A stretch of DNA of 64,000 bases from Whitmania pigra (taxonomy: Eukaryota > Annelida > Clitellata > Hirudinida > Haemopidae): NCBI GenBank assembly GCA_021613335.1, contig JAJTWR010000269.1, positions 2,403,501-2,467,500 on the forward strand, written 5' to 3'. Made by a program: the position numbers and the translations under genes. The notes below the pieces were generated by a model, which saw nothing but the letters and a program-made list of their open reading frames with translations, was not told the DNA's origin and made no database searches. Shown piece after piece: positions 33,101 through 45,437 of this stretch (its first letter is position 1; each line of letters opens with the position of its first letter).

Positions 33101-36100
33101 GCCAATTGCTGCAATTCATATTTATTCTGTTCTAAGCTTCTTAATGAGTTTTCACAGGTAGTTTCAAGGAAGTAAACGTTTTCTGTGGAAGGACTTTGGA
33201 CTTCAACAGTGCTGTCAATCAATTGCTTCTTTTGAAATCCTTTATTACATTCGTTGAACTTAATATCGAACCAGGCAGATTTCATAACTGACGCATTCAT
33301 AGACAGAACGCGAAGAAAGGCATTTCGTTGGAAGTCAGAATTCATAGATATATTTAATAATTACAAAATATATATTTTTAAAGTTATAAATATTTTTTTG
33401 TTTTTCATGTTCTTTTTTTGTTAAAATATTTCTAAAAGAACAAAACATTTTGTAACAAAACAATTGAAATGTTTCATGCTCACATCTCTACTCAAGAGCT
33501 ACTCTTAACAAATTAAAAGTATTTCTTTAAACTCAAGAGCTACTTGTAATGGGTAAAAAGTAATGCAGTTTCAAACTGGAACCAAATTTTAGGAGAAGCA
33601 GATGATGTTAGGTTGATGAATTAACATGATAGATTCCAGCTAAAAAAAAGTGAGCTCTTTTTTTTAAAGACAAGTCTCTTTGAAGATAAGTGACTGGATG
33701 TATTTTAACAGGGATATATGAGGGAAAACACATCCTAATAGAAATCACTAAGGTGCAAGGACAATCACTTAGTCGCAGGATTTAATCGAAATGTGCTTCT
33801 TGCATGGACAGCTGTATGCAAGAATGTCAAGGGTGAAGGGTGAATCCCTCAACATTGTTCATTGTTCATCATTGATGTTGTAAAGTTCCTTGTTTAAAGA
33901 TTGAATAAGAGTGTTAATGTTATCACCAGAAATAAGCAGCAATGTCATCGTCATATAATAATACCTTAAACAAATTAGATGTACAATTGAAATCATTCAT
34001 ATACACAAGATAAAGCAGTGGACCCCATAATTTACAATGACATCATCAGAATCGGTCTTATTATAAGCAACCCTTTGTTTTCTATTAGTTAAATAATCAA
34101 TGAACCAGTTTAAAACTATGCCTCTAATACCATAATATTCAAGTTTTGAACATGGATTTTGGTGATTCACAGAATCAAAAGCTTTTTTTAGATTAAGGAA
34201 AGAGGCAATGAGAATTTCTCCAGAACCTACAGTATTAGAAATATCACACTGAAGTCATAAAAGAGGCATATAGATAGAACGATTCTTCCTAAAGCCACAA
34301 TTTGTGATTTATTAAAAAGATTAAATTTGTCAAAATATTCATATAGCCTTATTATGTACAATTTTTTCAGTGAGTTTGGAAAAATAGGGGAAATTGGCCT
34401 TTAATTATTGAAATAATCTCCAGATTTATGTATCAGAATGACTTTTGGCAGATTTTAATTCTAGAGAAACAAGACCAATGCAAAAAGAATAATCAAATAT
34501 TGATGATAAAGGGTCTGTAATTATAATGGCATATTCTTTTATTTCACTAAAGTCTGTTGCATTTTCAAAATCAAAATTTATTTAGGGCTTCTGTGCATAT
34601 CCAATTAGATATGCAGTCATTACAACTTAATCAAGCAAAGCAGTATCCTGAAATGAATTTTTTCTCACTTGATATTTTCCAAGATCTGGATGATGAAGTT
34701 TATTTGGATCTTTGCCATAAGTTTCATGATCCAATAAGAAGACAACTTTTGTTGCTTCAGCATCCTCAGCATTTTGAATTATTTCCTGGTTTGTGCCAAT
34801 TAAACAATAAATTAATAAAAAAATCAACTATGAAAAATAGAAATAAAACTTTATAACAAATTTAAATTATTTGTCCTCTCTATCAAATATTTTTTAGATA
34901 ACTTTCAATAATAGGGCATGTCATTAAATTCATCTGATATAACTATGATATAAGTATGGTAAATTTTGCTTATAAGTCTAAATAAGTGTCAGGAAACATC
35001 GAATCATGCTTGTCCTTCTTTAATTACAAGAGGAACAGCAATGATAATATGACAACACATGTGACAAAGTTGAAAAACATTTAGAAGAGACTTTCCAAGG
35101 AGCTGGTCAAATGAGAAGACTTTAAGTGAAAAAAGGTTCATGCCAATGTTTTGTTTACAGGTGAATCCAAAATTTTCCTTTGTTGCAAATAAATCCCAGG
35201 ATTTGAATGGTTTGTTGACAATGGTGCCACCAATTTTCTGAACCTCACATATTTCGTGTAGGAGGTGGTCACTTGATTGATGCTGGAGGAAGAGGCAAGG
35301 TGGTGAAACTAAAGCCAAAGGTGAACAAGGAAGTCCAGATGATTGACTTGAATGATATCTGGTACATGCACAAGATTAAGAAGAACCTGTGTTTAGTGAT
35401 TGCAGAAATGATTAAGTCAGAAAATAAAAAGTTGGTTTACTTCCGGTTCTCATGGACAGAATGAGGCTCGAGTGATTGAGCTCTTAACAAAATGATAAAG
35501 TGTTAAGTTCAAGTTTTCCAGAATTTTATTTGAATTTACTAATTTACTGTGCAAAAACATACAACTGGTTTGTAGGTTTATTCTGAGTTATGTTCTGGGC
35601 ATATTTACATTTACAAATTTTCTTTATTTAAAACTTTTCTTAGGTATCTTCTACAAGTAGTATCTGAAGTAAATGAAAAGTGAGCATAAGAAATAAGCCC
35701 AAAGTGTTGATTCATGTTATGTATTGAAATATGGAATAGTTTTTAAAAAGGAATGTAGATGCTTAGAAGCTGGAATATTCCATTCTATTCTATTACCATT
35801 GGCAGCATCATCTCTTTGCATAAGAAGTTGAATGGCTTGTAGCTAAACTATTGCTATTGTATCTAACAAATGAATAAATTAATGAAAAAGGTGAGAAAAT
35901 TGGTTCGGCACAGGAAATTAAACAACAGGGACACCCGCCTGGTCAATGGTTATGGCCCAACTCCAGAGAATATAAAGAGCTTGGGCCAAAACGTTCAATG
36001 AAGGGGCACCCCTTTGATGATATACTATTTGGTGGTAGTTATAATTTTTTGGCAATAACCTACTAAATATTATCTTGAGTGGAAGCATTGTTGAGCATTA

Positions 36101-36490
36101 ACGAGGGCACAAACTTATTTCTTGTGAGGCTTTTAAATGATAAGAGAGAAGCTACAAACATTCAAAACTAAGCCAAGAGTAAGTGTTCCAGTTGATGGTC
36201 TAAATCCAAACCCAGACCTTACAGCCCATGAGCAATACAAACACTAATGACTAAAAATAATTACTACAAAAACGCTAACGAACTCAAGTAGCACTTGAGC
36301 ATAAATAAGCAAAAAAGAATATCATAAATGTGTAAATAATAAGAATTTAAGAAGAATGGATATACTAAGAACGGTTTTTAATCACAATTTTAATGAACCT
36401 TTAATATTTGTCCATTATCAGGATATTGTTCCAAAATGCTTTTGAGTTGAGTGATCAGCGTAGGCATAATTATGCCTCTCCGAAAGTCAT
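18140..36490 (-). CDS. SACS: Sacsin (giant HSP90-like/J-domain/HEPN co-chaperone)
   Basis: Six exons join in phase: 36399-36490, 34669-34785, 31386-31533, 29583-31184, 18988-29525 and 18140-18430, about 4,260 residues (human sacsin 4,579). There are three sacsin-repeat GHKL ATPase modules. Their N-boxes are EIIQNAEDA (exon 2), ELIQNADDA (near 27370, about residue 1370) and EMIQNADDA (near 24370, about residue 2370). Their G-boxes are [29 protein letters not shown] and [17 protein letters not shown] domain with the HPD motif ([16 protein letters not shown]) lies near 19400. A C-terminal HEPN domain is split over the last two exons. Sacsin supports cytoskeletal and mitochondrial proteostasis in vertebrates. 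The exon bearing the true start, and any ubiquitin-like N-terminus, was not found upstream of 36490. Introns hold hAT, LINE and MITE fragments. Confidence 0.93.
18610..18726. mobile_element. mariner/Tc1-like MITE in last sacsin intron
   Basis: The left end AGGGGATGCAAAAGTGGGTA and the reverse complement of the right end (CAGGGGGGTGCAAAAAGTAG) are imperfect inverted repeats. Both sides are flanked by TA (18608-18609 and 18727-18728), the mariner-type target duplication. It is about 117 bp and non-coding. Confidence 0.6.
32848..33345 (-). pseudogene. hAT-type transposase fragment in sacsin intron
   Basis: A 165-codon frame with [19 protein letters not shown] and [19 protein letters not shown], the pattern found just upstream of the catalytic core's second half in hAT transposases (W..L...L..LKPI...I..LE.D). 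It is truncated on both sides, with no ends or target duplication found. It lies inside the 2.1-kb sacsin intron 31534-34668. Confidence 0.65.
33925..34560 (-). mobile_element. Decayed LINE reverse-transcriptase fragment
   Basis: Minus-strand translation gives, with stops and frameshifts, [49 protein letters not shown] and then YDDDIAAYF, where the catalytic Y/FADD has become YDDD. The QGSxLGP motif is partly deleted. It is in the same sacsin intron as the hAT fragment. Confidence 0.8.
34786..36398. other. Sacsin intron 1, no further features recognised
   Basis: About 1.6 kb. Two opposing open frames at 35004-35318 (minus) and 35273-35464 (plus) have no recognisable domain. They could be mobile-element debris. 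Confidence 0.45.
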
Positions 36491-38994
36491 CTGAAAAAAA
36501 TATTTCATGACTCTTTTAAAATTAAACTAAAATTAACTTCTAAATAACTCTGACTAATTATTCATACTTCTGCTTTTCTGTCGTTGTATATTTTCTCCCA
36601 TCATCAAGATGAATTTATTCTCTTAATTAATTGAAAACGTTCTGTCAGCATTCAATTGCAGCCACAATCAACGTGTCATCAAACTACGCCAACGCCACCG
36701 TTTTCATTTTATATAAATCTTACCTGGAATTTCCAACTTTCGCTTTTTACAGGTAAACAAAGGAAATGCGGGATTCATAACTACGGTAATGACAAGGACT
36801 CCAAAAATAAACTAGTACTAACTTTTTTGTCTACAGTTAAATTAGATACAAAATAAAGTACTTAATAAGTCTCCTGACTTAAAAAATAAAAAGTGTATAA
36901 TTTGATCACATAATAAATTTTTCACAAGGTTTAGATTTCATTGTTTCAATATTATTAAACTAGATAGTTTTATTAACAATAATTATTAATAATAATTAAC
37001 AATTGTATTAAACAGAACATTTATTTATAGTGATTAGGAGACTAATAAAAAGCCTGATAAAGCACTTAAGAATGCAGTGATGAGTGAAAGGGTTTAGTCG
37101 AACTTGAATGACGTTAGAAATTGCTAAAGTAAAAACAGCTAGCTCGGCACCTGTTATTATATGCATTTCTGAACAATTCAAAAAATAAAATTAGATTAAA
37201 AATCCCCCGTTGAATATACATTTTTTTAAATTAATAGGAATTTGTGAAATTCATTTAAAAGTCCTCTTATTCAATAATCGCGCAGGTCCGACTGATAAAA
37301 TGTGCATCGAGATATCTATTTTCGAATGATGTATGCTTTGTAATGTCTCTGAAGTGTGGAAAAATATAAGTGCTTTAAATATCTCTAGATCTTTTTACGT
37401 CTTTATTTGTCTTCTCTCTATGTCACTCAAACGAAAACCCATTTATAATAACGTTAACTAACAAAGTTCAAAAAGTTAATTAACATTGTTCTATATAAGA
37501 AATCTTATTATAATAGCTAGACTTTATGTTATTTCCTGTACAGGAAGATGCACCATTCTTAATCGTAGAAGCGCCTCTGAATATCAAAAACATTTTCTGA
37601 ATGATTTCACTCAAATTTTACTATGCAAACCTTTTGCCAAATTATTAAATGTTAATAGAGGCACAAAATAATTTCAACTATAACAAAATATAACTAGCAG
37701 TTTTTCAGATAACTAGAATAATTGCAAGATCTTTACAAATGCCGTATTCCGATGACAAGCACCGTATCTTTATCGGGTGAATTTTCATAGATTTGTATGC
37801 CATTTTTACTAGTTGTCTAAATATTCAAAATTAAGTTTGAACTCATTCTAAAGTTGCAGACAATACGAATTGTATATATTTTAAAACGTAATTTTAAGGC
37901 GTTTTAAATATCATCATATTATTTTAAAAGTCTGCTCCGATAAATTGTAAATTTTTATTTTTACGCTAAAAATCGCTCTAACATTTAATGATATTATATT
38001 GCAATATTTAAATTTGTTTATCAAGTACCTGTACATATTACAAATCCTTTAAGATATTATATGCATTAGTATCTTTAATGGTCGATTAAATATAATTATG
38101 GTTTTGAAATTTTGAATTCATTCCATTAGAACAGTAATAAGTCTTCAATGAAAGCTACTCTAATAATGTTTCACGTGATCTATGTAAAACTCATGAATTC
38201 AGTACCGTATTTTCCAAAGCGACTTTAAAATTGCAAGTGGAATTAAGATAATGTAATTTAGAGATTATGTTAATTATTACATCTAAAGTTTTTCTCAGAA
38301 ACTCGTCACAGCCTATTCATTCTTTATAATGTTATAAGCCCTGAAGAAGTAAAAAACTTACATCTGTAATTTTAATGATTTCTGAAAAAATGGATGCCTA
38401 GTTTTGCTAAAATCATTAGACATCTTTTTCAAAAATGAAGATTTATTTAATGTATTAATATTTAGAATTATATGAGGATGAACAGCAATGTTTTTATTTA
38501 TAAATCTGGCTGGAATCGTGGACACATCTCTGTATTATCGTTCGAATAATATTTGTTGGTTGTTTCGATAATGAGATTACTTAGCGGGGATAAAAGGTTA
38601 GCTTTGTTTGAAAGGGAAATGCGTTTTACAATATTTACAATGGCGGATGTAGCTACATATACATTGAAATATGTATTTGTGTTGAGAGGAAAAAAGAGTA
38701 ATTTAATAATAATGTCTAAGATTGCGAAAATGGACTTGCGTATTTAATAGAGTCTTTGTAATTGAAGAAAAGTATGTGCCGGCATATATTGCTCATTTAA
38801 CTACCTAGTCTAGTGTCTTTATATATCTGATTACTTTTACATTTGATATATTATTTTCGGTTTTCAAATAAACAACCAATTTACATTTGAATTTATTTTT
38901 TGTAAATGTTTTCATCTTGTTGTCGTTTCCATTCTTAAATTGTATTCAAAATATTTTAAATTTTATTTAAAAGATTCATTTTGATTGTTTTAAG
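36491..38994. other. Spacer between sacsin and UTP14
   Basis: The two genes are divergent, so both promoters and both unresolved 5' exons should lie in this 2.5-kb AT-rich interval. Nothing else was recognised. A possible UTP14 start (ATGGCGGAT followed by GTAGCT) lies at 38640. Confidence 0.45.
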
Positions 38995-41688
38995 ATCTGA
39001 GGAGTCAGAGCTTCTGGATGTCCATCTGGATGATGACGATCAGCAAGAGGTAAGACGGGATTGTTTTGTCCTAAATTTGACAACTTTTGCAAAAGTCTTC
39101 ATAATTTTTAGGATGAAATTCAGCATAGAAACCTGAAAAGATCCATATATGAAATAAGTGGCAAGCATGGGTAGGATATGTTGTGATGGGCTTCAATACA
39201 ACAAATGTTTTGACATCTGATAAATATTATTTAGACAGTTGGAACTCAGGAAAGAATTAACAAATAGCATCCTAAATATTCAGTCAAAGGGTTTGCACTT
39301 CTTTTCTAAAGTCTGTGTTTTAGAGGTGAATTTACACATTTTTTTTGCAACAGACAAGGTTTCTCTGGAGGACCTCATTTCAAAAGACAACAAAAATGAA
39401 CTAATTGAAGTTAAAAAGAAACTTCTAAAGGAGGTCGTTCTTGAAAAGCCGATGCCAAAAGCTGAACACGAAAAGGTAGCGAAACGAATGCATTTACGTA
39501 TCGAGCGAGCATTGATTATGTACATTCAAGCCATTTCTTACAGATCAGGAGACAAATTGGTTATGATGAAGCAGTTAAAGTCACATCTGAATGGGTGCCT
39601 GTGGTGACAGAGAACAGAAAGGTGCTCTTTGATTATTTGTGGATGATTCTTAATTCTTACTCATTGTGTGCAGAAGAAGAAGGACATTAAACCTAATTTG
39701 TTTCTTTTGCAGGCTGTTCAAATGAAGTTCCCTCTGATGCAGTCTGATGTTGCCTCGATAACCAAACCCAAGGACTTGGGCAAGGACCAAAAGGTTAAGA
39801 TCTTTAACATTTTCTCTGTTTTGAATCAACAAGTAAATCAATAGCATTCTAAAATTGTAACCTGTGAATGAATAAAAACTTGAATTCTTGAAATTATTGT
39901 TTGAACCGCTAACTAATCCTAACTACTTTAATGCAATGCTGGAGTGGTACGCATGCACTTGTAAATTGTCCGGAATTGATTCGAGTTTAACCCTTTTCAG
40001 CCTACAACAAAACTCGAACAAGAAGTTGCAAAGGTTTTGAAAGGATCTGCCAAGGGTCAAATGACTCGCGAGGAGGAAAGAGTTCTGCTTTCTCATCTGG
40101 ACAACAACTCACTGCACGGCATGAGTCTCAAAGGGGTATGCATTGAATGATTGCATTTGCCGGCAAGTGTTTTTATAAATAACTTTGTGTCATTAAATTT
40201 TGATGCAATCGTTTAAGTGGCAAGAGTTGGATCGTATTCAGATGGTTGTTGAATGCAATGTTTGTTTTTCAACTTAGGCTCAGGAAATGAGGGCTGAATA
40301 TCTGAAACAGAAGGCGCTCGTATCTTACTACGCGGCCAAAATGAAAAGGCAGAACAAAATTAAGAGCAAAAAATTCCACAGGATTCAAAAGAAGACTCGA
40401 CAAAAACAAGAAGGACAGAAGTTGGAGGTTTTGAAGGACAAGGATCCTGAGGCGTATCGAGAGTGGATGCTCAAGGAAGAAAAGAGGAGAATTGAGGTAA
40501 TTTGGAGATGTTCAATGATTACACATTAAAGTTTAATCTCACTTTTCATTCAAGGAGAGAATGACTCTTAAACACAAAGGTGGAAGTAAAAACATGAAAA
40601 AACAAATGTCCTATGCAAAGTACAATCCAGAGGTAATTATTTGCTCCAATTTCTCACATTAGATTTGCCAATGAAAAGCTAAAATAAAAAGTAACATGGA
40701 ATCTATGTTGTCACACTAGAGTCGTCAAGCTGTGAATGACATGTTGGAGAAAGGAAAAGAGCTGACGCAGAAAAAGGTACATTTCAGTGATGACGAGGAA
40801 GACGAAGATGATGACGAGTTTGAAGAGAAAGTCGACGACGAAGAATGTTCGGAGGCAGAGGACCAAGGATCGTCCGGCGGCAAAGATTCAAAGAAGAGAT
40901 CTTTGGAAGATGATGAAGAAGAAGGCTTTGAAAGGAAAAGTTCAAAGAAACACAAGAAGCAAAAAGTGGACGAAAATCCAAATGATGTGCTGCTGTCGAC
41001 GCAATTCGAAGTAATAATAATAATAATAATACTGCTCAGATAAGTTTTGCATTGTTGATTAATTTACATTTAAACTCAGGAAGCTGAAGATGAGGACATG
41101 GTGGTCGAGGACAAGGACATTCTGGCCGAGTTTAAAGAGGAAAAGACAGCAGTCGAGGAACGAGACAAGGTGAAGGACGTCAACACTTTCATGGAAGGAT
41201 GGGGATCCTGGTCAGGGAAAGGAATCAAGGTTCCCAAGAAAAAGATGAAGAGGTGAGTCAGTGCATTCATGGTTGATCGTTCAAATTGTACAAATATTTT
41301 TAACAATGTCTCTATTTTAAAATTATTTTAATATAATTTTAATTATAATAGGTTCATAATAAAAGCTCCTGAAGGACCACCAAGGAAGGATCACAAACTG
41401 AATAACGTCATCATCAGCGAACTGAAGGATGAATCCGTTGCAAAACTCCAGGTGGATGCCCTGCCTTGGAAGTTCAACAACGTGCATCAGTTCCAGGAGA
41501 GCATTCGGAAACCTGTCGGTAAGCAGTGGAACAAGGAAGATGCTTACAGGCAGAAGATCAAACCCAAGGTGGTCGTGAAGATGGGATCCATCATTGAACC
41601 TCTGAACAAAACCGAGGCTCTGAAGAATTACAAGGGTTGCGACAAGGCGCGTTCGACAAAAAACAAACGAAAAAGCTCAAATAAATAA
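38995..41688 (+). CDS. UTP14: UTP14, U3 snoRNP / small-subunit processome component
   Basis: Twelve exons in phase: 38995-39049, 39112-39170, 39235-39290, 39354-39475, 39544-39621, 39713-39793, 40001-40135, 40278-40496, 40555-40632, 40720-41010, 41080-41252 and 41352-41688, about 559 residues plus a missing N-terminus. Family blocks seen: RRQIGYDEAVKVTSEWVPVV, KIKSKKFHRIQKKTR, ERMTLKHKGGSKNMKKQMSY, an acidic/lysine-rich centre (40780-40960), GWGSWSGKG and the terminal VDALPWKFNNVHQFQESIRK. UTP14 acts in the nucleolus in 18S rRNA maturation, where it activates the helicase DHR1/DHX37. A poly(A) signal AATAAA overlaps the stop at 41685. The start exon is unresolved; ATG GCG GAT at 38640 could join to an acceptor at 39002 in phase, but only weakly. 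Confidence 0.93.
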
Positions 41689-41914
41689 AAGATTTCAATT
41701 GTTTATTTCTTAATTTACATTTTAATGCTGTGGTTTTGAATCTTTGGGTCATGGATTGACATCATTGTTTTTTGTCGGTTTTCTGCGTGAGTGAGCTGGC
41801 TTGAGTTGGCTTTTAGATTTGATTCAAACGTACATTAAATTTAAGAAATACTTTATTTCAGAGATTTGAAGATTAAATCGAATGTAAATGTTGAACGTGA
41901 GCGAAGTTATTCAA

Positions 41915-44900
41915 TCACTCCTTGCAAAAGCTCTCTTTGCACTTGCAACCTTTGACCTGCCAAAACTTCATCTCGGTTGACGTTCCATTGTTGCACTTCA
42001 TGAGCACCTCGATGGTCTTCATTTTTCCTGGTTTGCAGCACTTCCTCTTTGTCGACGAGTTCTTGGTTGCCTGGTGACGTGTCGCCTTTGAGGATGTTGG
42101 GAGGCAGTTGTTGCAGATTGTGGTGCCCACTTCCTTGTCGCTAACGCAGCCCTCGATGCTCAGAGTCACCATGTCTCGATCTTCGTGGCACTGGTTCCAC
42201 GTTTGATTAGGTCTAAGCTGGTGGTAGGATTTCAATGTCATTTAAACTTAATTGCTTTTATTCGTTCAGGAAGCCGCTTGTATTTGGTCTGTTTTTAGTT
42301 TTCGAGATAGAAACGTTTTGAAATTATTCTTTAGATGCATGCAGCATTTTTACACTTCCAATATTATTGATGGAAAAGCAAAATCATAGTCGCACCTGCG
42401 ATGCGTTGGGGTTGATTTGTGCCTCATCCGGCGGGCAAGGTCTCATGTAGCACATCTTGCGCTCAACAACCGTCTTGCAGTTTTCATTGTCATTGGTCAT
42501 GTGGATGGACCAGCCAGTACCGCAAGTGGCTGAACACGAGCTCCACTGGGACACGTCCTTTATGCAGCGCTCTCTTCTGTTCGCATCTGGGAATACGAAA
42601 TGCCTCAAGTATAATAGTTAAATGCTCGGTCACTGATGTCTAAATGTTTGTCGCATTAACATTCTTTCATTGTAACGAGGTACTAAGCTGAACACGACAA
42701 ATTAAAAAAACCTTGTTAGAAATGACACATCATCACTTCATTCGCTCGTCAAATAAATAAATAAATAAATAAGAATTACAGATCAGCTTTTACTAAATCT
42801 GTCACTGGCTCTCGTAGTATTGTTTGCACGGGACCCAAGATTTACTCTACTGTTGCACACAATATCGCCAGCCTTTCTAACCTTTACGCTTTTAAGAAGG
42901 CATTAAAACACTTTATTATTAACTCTAAATAACCATGTATATTACTCAATATTACTTTATTATTTATTACATTATTGGAACATTGAAACGCAACTATATT
43001 CATCGATGACAATAGGACGTCTGCTAGCGGGAGTTTTTCCCTTATGACGTTCCTTTTTTTCTTTCGGTTCCAACTTGTATTGGATTTAACAAAGCTCAAT
43101 TCTTTTAACCTGTGGAAATGTTATTAATAACAACAAAATATTTAGTTACAAACTGCAACATTACAGAACAACTCAATAATCGGAACGTGTCATCATAATA
43201 ATAAAACTATCACAAATATCTATAATATCTGCCGAACCAACCCAGATTCGAATCTGAAAAGTAGGTCAGGATACGTACCTGGTTCTACGAGGAGTGGATG
43301 ACCGTAAGAACTTGATTGCAAGCCTATGTTGATCTGATGATCATGATCAATGTTAATGAATATTTTTATATTACAATATTTATTGTTATTACTAGTTACA
43401 GTTATTAAAAGGTGTGCTCACGTGTTGAGGAGGATGAGGACAAACCCACTCCTTGCAACACCTGCCAGCGATGGAGAGCAACTTGGCCTGTCCGCAATGT
43501 TCGCTCGACGGGGGCCTCTCTTCCTGAGGACAGAGAGAGGCGCATGCGTACTGACCATTCTGACAACTGCACGAGAGACTGCAGTTCAGTTGGAACTGCT
43601 TTCCATCCTCGTATTTCTTGCCATCGATTACACACGGCTCTCCTGACTTGGCTGTGAAATGTGAATCTTATTAATTTTTGAACCACTGTACCAAGCAATA
43701 AGCATCACTATTTTTAAAATATTTATTATGATTAAATGATTATATTCACTAGAAGCTCAGTTAAAAAATAAATAAAAATACTCTTATCATCTTGACATTC
43801 AAGTGTCTTTGAAAACATTGGATGTCAAATAAAATTGAGCATTGAATTCAAATTTCTTTTTAATCACATGTTCCTTCGAACAACAAAACTTTTTAAAATG
43901 GAGAAAGAATGCACAGGAAAGCCCGCGGTTAGTGAAGCACAACCTTACTTTATTTTGTTTTTATTTTGCACTTTTTTGTACTAAAGTAATTACTCGAGAA
44001 ATTGCTTCTTGGAAACATTTTAAATTTTTGACAACAAACTCGATAAAGATTTTAAAGCTTTTGCGAAGGAAACAAAATGAGATTAAAGCTTCATTTTTTA
44101 CTTTATTATCTTTATTTATTAAATTTATTTAACCCATCAATGGCAAAACAAAATTGAAAATGTTAAAACCATTTGGCGGGATGGAATGCTTGGGTGGTTA
44201 ATACAATCAGAGAATTGAACTTTGATTATGATTTTGATATTCATATGGGATATTCATACATTTGGAGAAGAATTTTTTCACTTTACTTTGCTGTTTGATT
44301 GTTCAATTTCATAAAATTTATTAGTAAATGAAGTTTTATTATCGGGAAAAAAGAATACAAAATGTGAATAGTTTTCAGTTTAAAAATAGATTGTGATCAA
44401 TAGCCACATATAATTCAAAATTAAAAAGGATAATAACCAACGTCATAATGATATCTGATATTAATATTTTTGTTGACACTATCAAGTCGGAATAAATCAT
44501 TTTATTAGAGTATTGAATAAAGAATAAATAAATCATTTTTTTATTTGAGTATGGAATAAATACAAAATAAACAAATCATTTTATTGGAGTATGGAATAAA
44601 TACAAAATAATTAAATCATTTTATTGGAGTATTGAGTGAGCATAGAATACTATTCAGTGGCAGTGGTAAGTCGTAAATAAAAGAAGACTTTGGATGATCA
44701 TTTTGTGCGGGACGTTTTCTAATCTGAAATATCTCGATATTTATGAAGTCCTACGATTCCATTTGAAGATTTATTTTTATTTCTGTTTCATTTTCAAATG
44801 CATGCGCTTGAATTTTCAATTGGCAATCTGAAATGTCTTCATTGTTTGTGTCAATATTATTTTATTACGATACTTTTTGTGCAATGTTTAACATTTTATG

Positions 44901-45437
44901 CGACATTTATATTAATGTGCCGGGAAAACACTTTCTAATATTTTAATTACAAACGTTTTATTCATGAATCCTATGATAAGCAAGTTATTTACATCCATTT
45001 CACATTCAAAATAAAGAACAAAATACAGTTTTGAACTTGAAAACCTAAGTGAAATTTGAAATCTCACGTTTGCAGATTCCCGCTTCAATTATGAGGCCAT
45101 TTTGAGAGGAGACGATGGTGTCGCAGAAGAGTTGTTTGAGAGCATCGCACGGATGAATCTTGTCGCAAGAGTCCCCCTGCTGTCTGGCGCAAACCAAGCA
45201 GCAACCGCATCCGTCCATGACTTTGCTGACTCCGCTCTTGCACTGCACAGAGGACTGAAGTTCTGTGAGGACGAGTGACCGACTGGTCAATGCCAATGAA
45301 TCGTGCTGAGCTTTCTGTTGACGGCGTCTCAAAGGAAATGAGGAGTTTTGTTGAGCACACTGACAGTGGTCCTCGCACAGAGACTTGAAACTTGGTCCTG
45401 TCTGCTTCTCTCCTATTGACCTCTTCACACGCAACCA
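41915..45437 (-). CDS. CCN-family matricellular protein (IGFBP-VWC-TSP1-CT)
   Basis: Five exons in phase: 45068-45437 (IGFBP: DGCGCCLVCARQQGDSC...CDALKQLFC), 43422-43651 (VWC: GEPCVIDGKKYEDG...CCKEWVC), 43279-43333 (a 55-bp linker), 42396-42586 (TSP1 with WSSCSATCGTG) and 41915-42217 (C-terminal cystine knot, ending CKCKESFCKE). One module per exon is the usual CCN arrangement. These secreted proteins bind integrins, proteoglycans and growth factors. The signal-peptide exon upstream of 45437 was not found. The IGFBP module has about 33 extra Ser/Gln/Arg-rich residues between HCQCAQQ and VQCKSG. A poly(A) signal (AATAAA on the minus strand) lies at 41852-41857. The gene is convergent with UTP14. 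I cannot say which vertebrate CCN it is closest to. Confidence 0.92.
42770..42932 (+). mobile_element. LINE ORF2 C-terminal fragment in CCN intron
   Basis: The plus-strand frame NYRSAFTKSVTGSRSI, then CTGPKIYSTVAHNIASLSN, then AFKKALKHFII and a TAA stop at 42930. This is the conserved end of CR1/jockey-type ORF2 proteins (GPKIW..L......FKK.LK). It lies antisense in the CCN intron between the TSP1 and linker exons. Confidence 0.7.
44493..44635. repeat. Tandem repeat of about 40 bp, four copies
   Basis: Imperfect units of the form AAATCATTTTATTGGAGTAT followed by GGAATAAATACAAAAT. It lies in the large CCN intron between the VWC and IGFBP exons. Confidence 0.75.

Noticed and set aside
39239..39607. 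A continuous 122-codon plus frame as one UTP14 exon
   Set aside because: Family alignment requires two introns inside it (39291-39353 and 39476-39543). Unspliced translation inserts unrelated residues and stops early.
40725..41306. Ser-rich and Lys-rich frames on either strand over UTP14
   Set aside because: Shadows of the acidic/lysine-rich UTP14 exon in other frames.
43405..43698. A 97-codon minus frame over the VWC exon
   Set aside because: Out of frame. The frame giving the VWC cysteine pattern and matching the exon phases is the correct one.
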